A stretch of DNA of 64,000 nt, from contig NZ_JAVHUW010000035.1 of assembly GCF_030954495.1 (NCBI RefSeq), positions 58,710 to 122,709 of the forward strand. Reading direction: 5' to 3'. How positions within the stretch are numbered: position 1 is the first letter of the stretch; each line of letters begins with the position of its first letter. Both the position numbers and the translations under genes were made by a program. The DNA comes from Candidatus Desulfosporosinus nitrosoreducens (GTDB taxonomy: Bacteria; Bacillota; Desulfitobacteriia; Desulfitobacteriales; Desulfitobacteriaceae). Positions 63,899 to 64,000 of this stretch are shown piece by piece. The notes under the pieces were generated by a model, which saw only the letters and a program-made list of their open reading frames with translations, did not search any database and was not told where the DNA came from.

Positions 63899-64000
<102 letters not shown>

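Overview
The window looks like chromosomal DNA of an anaerobic, spore-forming Firmicute close to Desulfosporosinus or Desulfitobacterium (Peptococcaceae). This rests on strong AGGAGG-type ribosome binding sites, frequent GTG and TTG starts, a tsaE-tsaB-rimI-tsaD operon, a T-box-controlled trp operon, CIRCE-groESL, a selenocysteine formate dehydrogenase with NADH-linked subunits, YjcZ-like small proteins and moderate GC. The assignment is inferred from gene content; no phylogeny was run.

Layout. 1-2.2 kb: end of an SDR dehydrogenase and a GntP permease. 2.3-6.0 kb: TetR-controlled HlyD/ABC efflux operon. 6.1-13.6 kb: cyclophilin lipoprotein, aminotransferase, Tex, and an overlapping EamA-amidohydrolase-EamA set. 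13.7-16.5 kb: t6A operon, followed by an intergenic cluster of nine DnaA boxes (16574-16749). 17.0-27.3 kb: 5-formyl-THF cyclo-ligase, a three-gene NAD-linked formate dehydrogenase whose catalytic subunit reads through an in-frame UGA (Sec) with a SECIS-like hairpin, then its cofactor genes (mobA, fdhD, moaA, moaC, MOSC, mog/moaB) with a structured leader before moaA. 27.4-33.3 kb: NYN protein, CIRCE-groES-groEL, a stand-alone proteasome-fold Ntn hydrolase, a MetE-like protein and a lipoprotein.

33.4-37.7 kb: two ECF sigma/anti-sigma sets transcribed toward each other around a shared terminator. 38.0-41.6 kb: MFS transporter, CWB2 surface protein with a structured leader, and an unlisted 58-residue gene. 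42.3-46.7 kb: a large FAD/Fe-S dehydrogenase (D-lactate type), a WrbA-like flavoprotein and a ferritin-like protein. 46.8-48.7 kb: an IS1182-family insertion sequence with hairpin ends. 49.2-53.0 kb: two tandem YjcZ-like genes, two unknowns and a CwlO-like peptidoglycan hydrolase. 53.4-60.2 kb: trpEGDCFBA (minus strand) behind a tryptophan T-box. 60.3-64.0 kb: Bax-inhibitor-1-like protein, a membrane protein, Hsp20, a DUF89 protein and the 3' end of an rRNA operon (5S rRNA, cut by the window edge).

How the genes fit together: the 17-27 kb block is a near self-contained formate module, from C1-folate entry through NADH-coupled formate oxidation to assembly of the molybdopterin guanine dinucleotide cofactor and its sulfuration. 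The most noteworthy items are the DnaA-box cluster, the Ser1/Asp17/Lys33 Ntn hydrolase, the Sec/SECIS formate dehydrogenase, the moaA leader, and a possible AUC start on mobA.
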